Below the pieces are notes generated by a model that made no database searches, had not been told where the DNA came from, and was given only the letters and a program-made list of their open reading frames with translations. A program made the translations under genes and the position numbers. Of a stretch of DNA of 64,000 nucleotides, positions 60,786 through 64,000 are shown piece by piece; position 1 is the stretch's first letter, and each line of letters starts with the position of its first letter. Origin of the DNA: Gammaproteobacteria bacterium. GTDB lineage: Bacteria > Pseudomonadota > Gammaproteobacteria > Pseudomonadales > Azotimanducaceae. The stretch is taken from NCBI GenBank assembly GCA_028821405.1, contig JAPPGK010000056.1, forward strand, positions 1 through 64,000, written 5' to 3'.

Positions 60786-61771
60786 GCACCGGTTCCAACG
60801 AGCCACTGCTGCGCGTGCGAGGACTCACCAAGCACTTCCCCGTACGCAGCGGCATCTTCCTGCGCACGACCGGCCACGTTCACGCCGTGGACGACGTGTC
60901 CTTCGACCTCGACATCGGGGAGACCGTCGGCCTGGTTGGCGAATCGGGCTGCGGCAAGAGCACCGTCGGCAAGACGCTGCTCCGCCTGCACGAACCCACG
61001 GCCGGCCAAGTGGTTTTCGAGGGGCGCGACATCACCACCATGGGGCGCAAGGCGTTGCGGCAATTGCGGCGGGATATCCAGATCATCCTGCAGGATCCGT
61101 TCGAGTCGCTGAACGCCCGGCATACGGTGGGCAAGATCCTCGAGGAACCCTTCGTGATCCATCGCCTGGGCACGCCCCAGGAACGGCGCCGCTGGGCCGC
61201 GGAACTACTCGAACGCGTGGGCTTGAGCCCTGCGGCCGCGAGCCGCTTCCCGCACGAGTTCTCCGGCGGCCAGCGCCAGCGCATCGGCATCGCCCGTGCC
61301 ATCGCGCTCAGGCCGAAGCTCATCGTCTGCGACGAGGCCGTCTCCGCCCTCGACGTCTCGATCCAATCCCAGATCATCAACCTGCTGCTCGACCTGCAGC
61401 GGGAAATGCACTTGGCGCTCATCTTCATCGCCCACGATCTGGCCGTAGTCAAGCACGTCTCCGACCGCATCGCCGTCATGTACCTCGGCGAGGTGGTCGA
61501 GACCGCCACGGCGCACGACATCTACGCCTCGCCGCGGCACCCCTACACCCAGGCACTGATCTCCGCGATCCCGCTACCGGATCCCACCGCAGACCGCGAC
61601 CGCGTGGTCCTGGTGGGCGACGTGCCCTCCCCCATCCACCCCCCGAGCGGCTGCCGGTTCCACACCCGATGCCGCCACGCCCGGGACGATTGCCGGCAGA
61701 GAAAGCCCGAACTGGATTCGTTGCGGGACGGGGCGTCGGTGGCTTGTCACTATTGGCGGGGATTGTCCTAG
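60782..61771 (+). CDS. Peptide ABC importer, ATPase 2 (OppF-like)
   Basis: A 329-residue ABC ATPase with Walker A GESGCGKS (about 53), signature FSGGQRQRIGIARAIAL, Walker B LIVCDEAVSALDVSIQ and a C-terminal CRFHTRCRHARDDC cluster. It overlaps the first ATPase by four bases. Its stop TAG lies at a TA-GTGTC sequence that resembles the junction at the left edge of the window. Confidence 0.95.
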   Translation: MSTGSNEPLLRVRGLTKHFPVRSGIFLRTTGHVHAVDDVSFDLDIGETVGLVGESGCGKSTVGKTLLRLHEPTAGQVVFEGRDITTMGRKALRQLRRDIQIILQDPFESLNARHTVGKILEEPFVIHRLGTPQERRRWAAELLERVGLSPAAASRFPHEFSGGQRQRIGIARAIALRPKLIVCDEAVSALDVSIQSQIINLLLDLQREMHLALIFIAHDLAVVKHVSDRIAVMYLGEVVETATAHDIYASPRHPYTQALISAIPLPDPTADRDRVVLVGDVPSPIHPPSGCRFHTRCRHARDDCRQRKPELDSLRDGASVACHYWRGLS

Positions 61772-61969
61772 TGTCGTGAACATCAAGTCGTCGGCAATTC
61801 GCGGGTCGGCTTCTTTGATGGTAGGTATACGCACGTTGTCCGTTGCTACCCGCGTGCATGCGCGGCGTGGGCTTCTCCATCGGCGCGCTCGCTGGAAACG
61901 GGAAAGGGCCTCCGGCAGGTTCGCTGCCGCAATGTTGACAGCCGAGCCATTGTGGCTAACATGGCTCGT
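61772..61969. other. Gene-free stretch after the importer, possible element remnant
   Basis: About 200 bases with no supported gene. The first 20 bases (GTGTCGTGAACATCAAG) follow a TA that is also the end of the stop codon. They resemble the left-edge junction (GTGTCCTG). A short minus-strand frame here gives an ordinary-looking peptide, but I cannot assign it. Confidence 0.4.
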
Positions 61970-62221
61970 ATGAAGGAGATTGCCGCTAGAGATGCCAAGA
62001 ATCGGTTCGGTCAGCTGCTCGATGCGGCGCAACGTGCTCCGGTGCGGGTGACCAAGAACGGTCGCGGCATCACCGTGATGCTGTCGGTGGACTACTACGA
62101 GCGACTCCGCGGAGTGGCGTGGGACCGTCTCACGTCCGCTATGGACGCGATGGCCGAAGAAGCCGAGGCAAGGGGTTTGACGGACGCCAAGCTTGCCGAG
62201 CTTCTTGCCGATGAGAGTTGA
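61970..62221 (+). CDS. Phd/YefM-family antitoxin
   Basis: An 83-residue antitoxin from the ATG at 61970 (KEIAARDAKNRFGQLLDAAQRAPVRVTKNGRGITVMLSVDYYERL); other in-frame starts lie at 61961 (ATG) and 61952 (GTG). The C-terminal helix is acidic and would bind the toxin. Its last bases overlap the PIN-domain gene by 11. Confidence 0.85.
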   Translation: MKEIAARDAKNRFGQLLDAAQRAPVRVTKNGRGITVMLSVDYYERLRGVAWDRLTSAMDAMAEEAEARGLTDAKLAELLADES

Positions 62222-62645
62222 CCGAGCGGTTGTCGACACAAACGTCCTGATCAGCGCGGCCCTCCGATCATCCGGCGCGCCGCGTCGCGTGGTCGAGACG
62301 ATTCGTGACAACAACGCCTCGTTGCTGTTCTCCGATGACACCTTCGTGGAACTTCAAACTCGCATTCGTCGGCCAAAGTTCGACCGGTACGTCAGCACAA
62401 GCCATCGAGACGAATACTTGCTGCAGCTACTCGTCGCGTCCGAATGGGTGTCGATAACAGGGGCTCGGCTCGGATGCCGGGACCCTGACGACGACAAGAT
62501 GCTAGAAACGGCGATCATGGGCGAAGCCGACTACCTAGTCACCGGAGACCGCGCTCTCTTGGACATGTCGCCGTTTCAAGGCATTCCGATCCTGACGCCG
62601 ACCGCCTTCCTTTGCGAAACCGTCGACAATACCGGCGCCCATTGA
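62211..62645 (+). CDS. PIN-domain toxin (PIN_3-type)
   Basis: A 144-residue PIN-domain ribonuclease of the kind often paired with Phd antitoxins: VVDTNVLISAALRSSGAP near the start, then LFSDDTFVELQTRI, and CRDPDDDKMLETAIMGEADYLVTGDRALLDM. These give the four acidic residues. Start ATG at 62211. Overlaps the antitoxin. Confidence 0.85.
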   Translation: MRVDRAVVDTNVLISAALRSSGAPRRVVETIRDNNASLLFSDDTFVELQTRIRRPKFDRYVSTSHRDEYLLQLLVASEWVSITGARLGCRDPDDDKMLETAIMGEADYLVTGDRALLDMSPFQGIPILTPTAFLCETVDNTGAH

Positions 62646-62728
62646 ACTCGACGGGCCCGTACCACGGCAGTTGCCGTCCGATCCGCAACCCGACACACTC
62701 ATTGATTGGTACGGCTTGGTCCAACTCG

Positions 62729-63832
62729 ATGCGCCACACCCGTTCCCGCTGTGGAGTCACTCTCCTCGCCTGCCTGCTCGCGGCTGCCGCCTCCGGTGCT
62801 GGCGTGGCGCCCGAAACGGTCTCGACGACACAACTGGGCCCTGCCGCGCCCACGTGGTTCGTGGTGAAGGCCGGGCTTGGGGCCGGCTACGTCTTCGACG
62901 CCGCCGACGGCGAGATGATCGGCACATTGTCCCTTACGCCATGGACACCCACGGTACGCCGCCATGCCGGACGCGGCGAAATCTACGCCGCGGAAACCCA
63001 CTACTCCCGACGGCACGACGGCGAGCGCACGGATGTGCTGCGCATCTATGCCCACGAAACCCTCTCGCCCGTGGGCGAGATCGCCATCCCGAACAAGATC
63101 GCCGCCCTGCATCGCCACTACTTGGGAGTCCTATCCGGCGGTCGTTTCGTCACGGTCTTCAACATGACGCCCGCGCAGTCGGTGTCCGTCGTGGACGTGG
63201 AGAACCGCCGCTTCGTCGGCGAGATCTCGACGGCCGGTTGCGCAGTCACCCTGCCAACGGGCGATCGCGGTTTCCTGATGATGTGCGGGGACGGAACGTT
63301 GCAGTGGATCGGGCTCGACGAGGACGGCACCGAATCCGCCCGGGTGCGCAGTGCGCCCTTCTTCTCGGTAGAGGACGACCCGCTATTCGACGATCCGACG
63401 CCGACACCTGCGGGATGGCAGTTCCTGAGCTTCGCCGGTGTGACCATGGAAGCCGTTGTCGAAAACGGCGAGATCGTGATCGGGAAGTCGTGGTCGATAC
63501 TGGGCAAGGACGACGAAGGTTGGCGGCCGGGCGGCGGCCAACCCGCCACCTTTCACGCGGGAAACGATCTGCTCGTCGTCCTGATGCATCAGGGTGGCGT
63601 CGACACCCAGGATCAGGACGGCACCGAAGCCTGGGTCCTTGACCGCAGTACCCAGCGTCGGATCGGTCGCATCACGTTCGAGGCCCCGGCCTCCGCGTTG
63701 CTGGTCGTCGAGGACAACGAGCCGGCGTTGCTCGCGGCCATCGGCGGCAGCGTCCATGTCTTCGACCTTGCCACCGGCGTCCGACAACGTGTCGTCCAGA
63801 CGAACCAAGGCGGCTCGCTGCTGCGTTATTGA
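62729..63832 (+). CDS. Amine dehydrogenase large-subunit-like protein (TTQ type)
   Basis: A 367-residue exported protein with a signal sequence (about residues 8-24, LLACLLAAAASG). A seven-bladed beta-propeller follows, of the methylamine/aralkylamine dehydrogenase heavy-chain family. Seen: AGYVFDAADGEMIGTLSLTPWTP near the start and late blades such as AWVLDRSTQRRIGRI. The enzyme oxidises primary amines in the periplasm with a light subunit carrying TTQ. A mauE-like gene follows at once. The light chain and mauD/mauG would lie to the right of the window. Confidence 0.8.
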   Translation: MRHTRSRCGVTLLACLLAAAASGAGVAPETVSTTQLGPAAPTWFVVKAGLGAGYVFDAADGEMIGTLSLTPWTPTVRRHAGRGEIYAAETHYSRRHDGERTDVLRIYAHETLSPVGEIAIPNKIAALHRHYLGVLSGGRFVTVFNMTPAQSVSVVDVENRRFVGEISTAGCAVTLPTGDRGFLMMCGDGTLQWIGLDEDGTESARVRSAPFFSVEDDPLFDDPTPTPAGWQFLSFAGVTMEAVVENGEIVIGKSWSILGKDDEGWRPGGGQPATFHAGNDLLVVLMHQGGVDTQDQDGTEAWVLDRSTQRRIGRITFEAPASALLVVEDNEPALLAAIGGSVHVFDLATGVRQRVVQTNQGGSLLRY

Positions 63833-63854
63833 GGGCCAGATGGAAGGTTCGCCA

Positions 63855-64000
63855 ATGATCGCTGCCGCTGCCGGGTTCGCATTGCTGTTGGGATTGAGCT
63901 CGTGGCGCAAGCTCCGGGGCCTCGAAGGATTCCTAGCGGTTTTGGCGGACTATCGACTGGTGCCCGGTTGGGGATTGCGACCGGCAGCGCTCGCAATCGC
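63855..64000 (+). CDS. MauE-like membrane protein, partial
   Basis: The window ends inside this gene. Its first 48 residues (IAAAAGFALLLGLSSWRKLRGLEGF, then DYRLVPGWGLRP) match the first helix and DYRLxP motif of MauE. MauE helps make disulfides of amine dehydrogenase light chains. GGAAGG lies seven bases before the ATG at 63855; an ATG at 63840 is also in frame. Confidence 0.7.
   Translation, partial: MIAAAAGFALLLGLSSWRKLRGLEGFLAVLADYRLVPGWGLRPAALAI

Noticed and set aside
1..64000. CRISPR arrays, tRNA or rRNA genes
   Set aside because: No regularly spaced direct repeats with unique spacers and no tRNA or rRNA signatures were seen on either strand by eye.

Overview
The window is a GC-rich stretch of bacterial chromosome. 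It most likely comes from an uncultured or little-studied gammaproteobacterium. The core genes support this: gshA of the enterobacterial type, an ATP-dependent pckA, acpH, hslR, priA, cysQ and a DsbD-type protein. What is unusual for that group is a complete set of coenzyme F420 genes: a cofE-cofD-cofC cluster behind an F420:NADPH reductase gene, a fused cofGH, and two likely F420-using enzymes. I see no rRNA, tRNA or CRISPR array.

Layout. 1-805: a TonB-dependent receptor cut short at what looks like the end of an insertion sequence, with a Fur-like box upstream. 1068-6306: a GlsB/YeaQ membrane protein, an LLM-family oxidoreductase, a gene-free stretch with a possible small RNA and degenerate repeats, a PanE-like reductase, and a thiolase/DUF35 pair. 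6348-13323: housekeeping genes (cysQ, hslR, pckA, gshA, acpH, an M48 protease, rpmE). 13412-24548: an 11 kb, six-gene, one-direction cluster led by a BlaI/MecI-type regulator. It holds a small membrane protein, two giant paralogous proteins (ABC-2-type permease, M1-peptidase-like region without HEXXH, golvesin-like C-terminus) and two paralogous membrane-anchored repeat proteins. This is the best candidate for an undescribed system. 24699-32560: priA, a Uma2-type nuclease, two toxin-antitoxin modules, an S9 peptidase lipoprotein and an orphan exbD.

32969-45856: the F420 region, interleaved with an NhaC antiporter, a glutathione transferase, a phytanoyl-CoA-dioxygenase-like protein, a HicBA module, a GNAT acetyltransferase, an unknown protein, cyoE and a Ddn-like F420-dependent reductase. 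46004-50092: two PH-domain membrane proteins with a hydrolase between them, then thyX. 50287-53517: a DsbD protein with an extra TlpA-like thioredoxin domain. 53743-61771: a five-gene peptide ABC importer with duplicated binding lipoproteins. 61970-64000: a Phd/PIN toxin-antitoxin pair and the start of an amine dehydrogenase (TTQ-type) operon that runs off the right edge.

How parts fit together: the Fno-like reductase would reduce F420 with NADPH, and the LLM and Ddn-like enzymes would use it. The binding proteins, two permeases and two ATPases make one complete importer. Translational coupling is common: several neighbours overlap by ATGA or by a TTGA in which a TTG start overlaps the previous stop.
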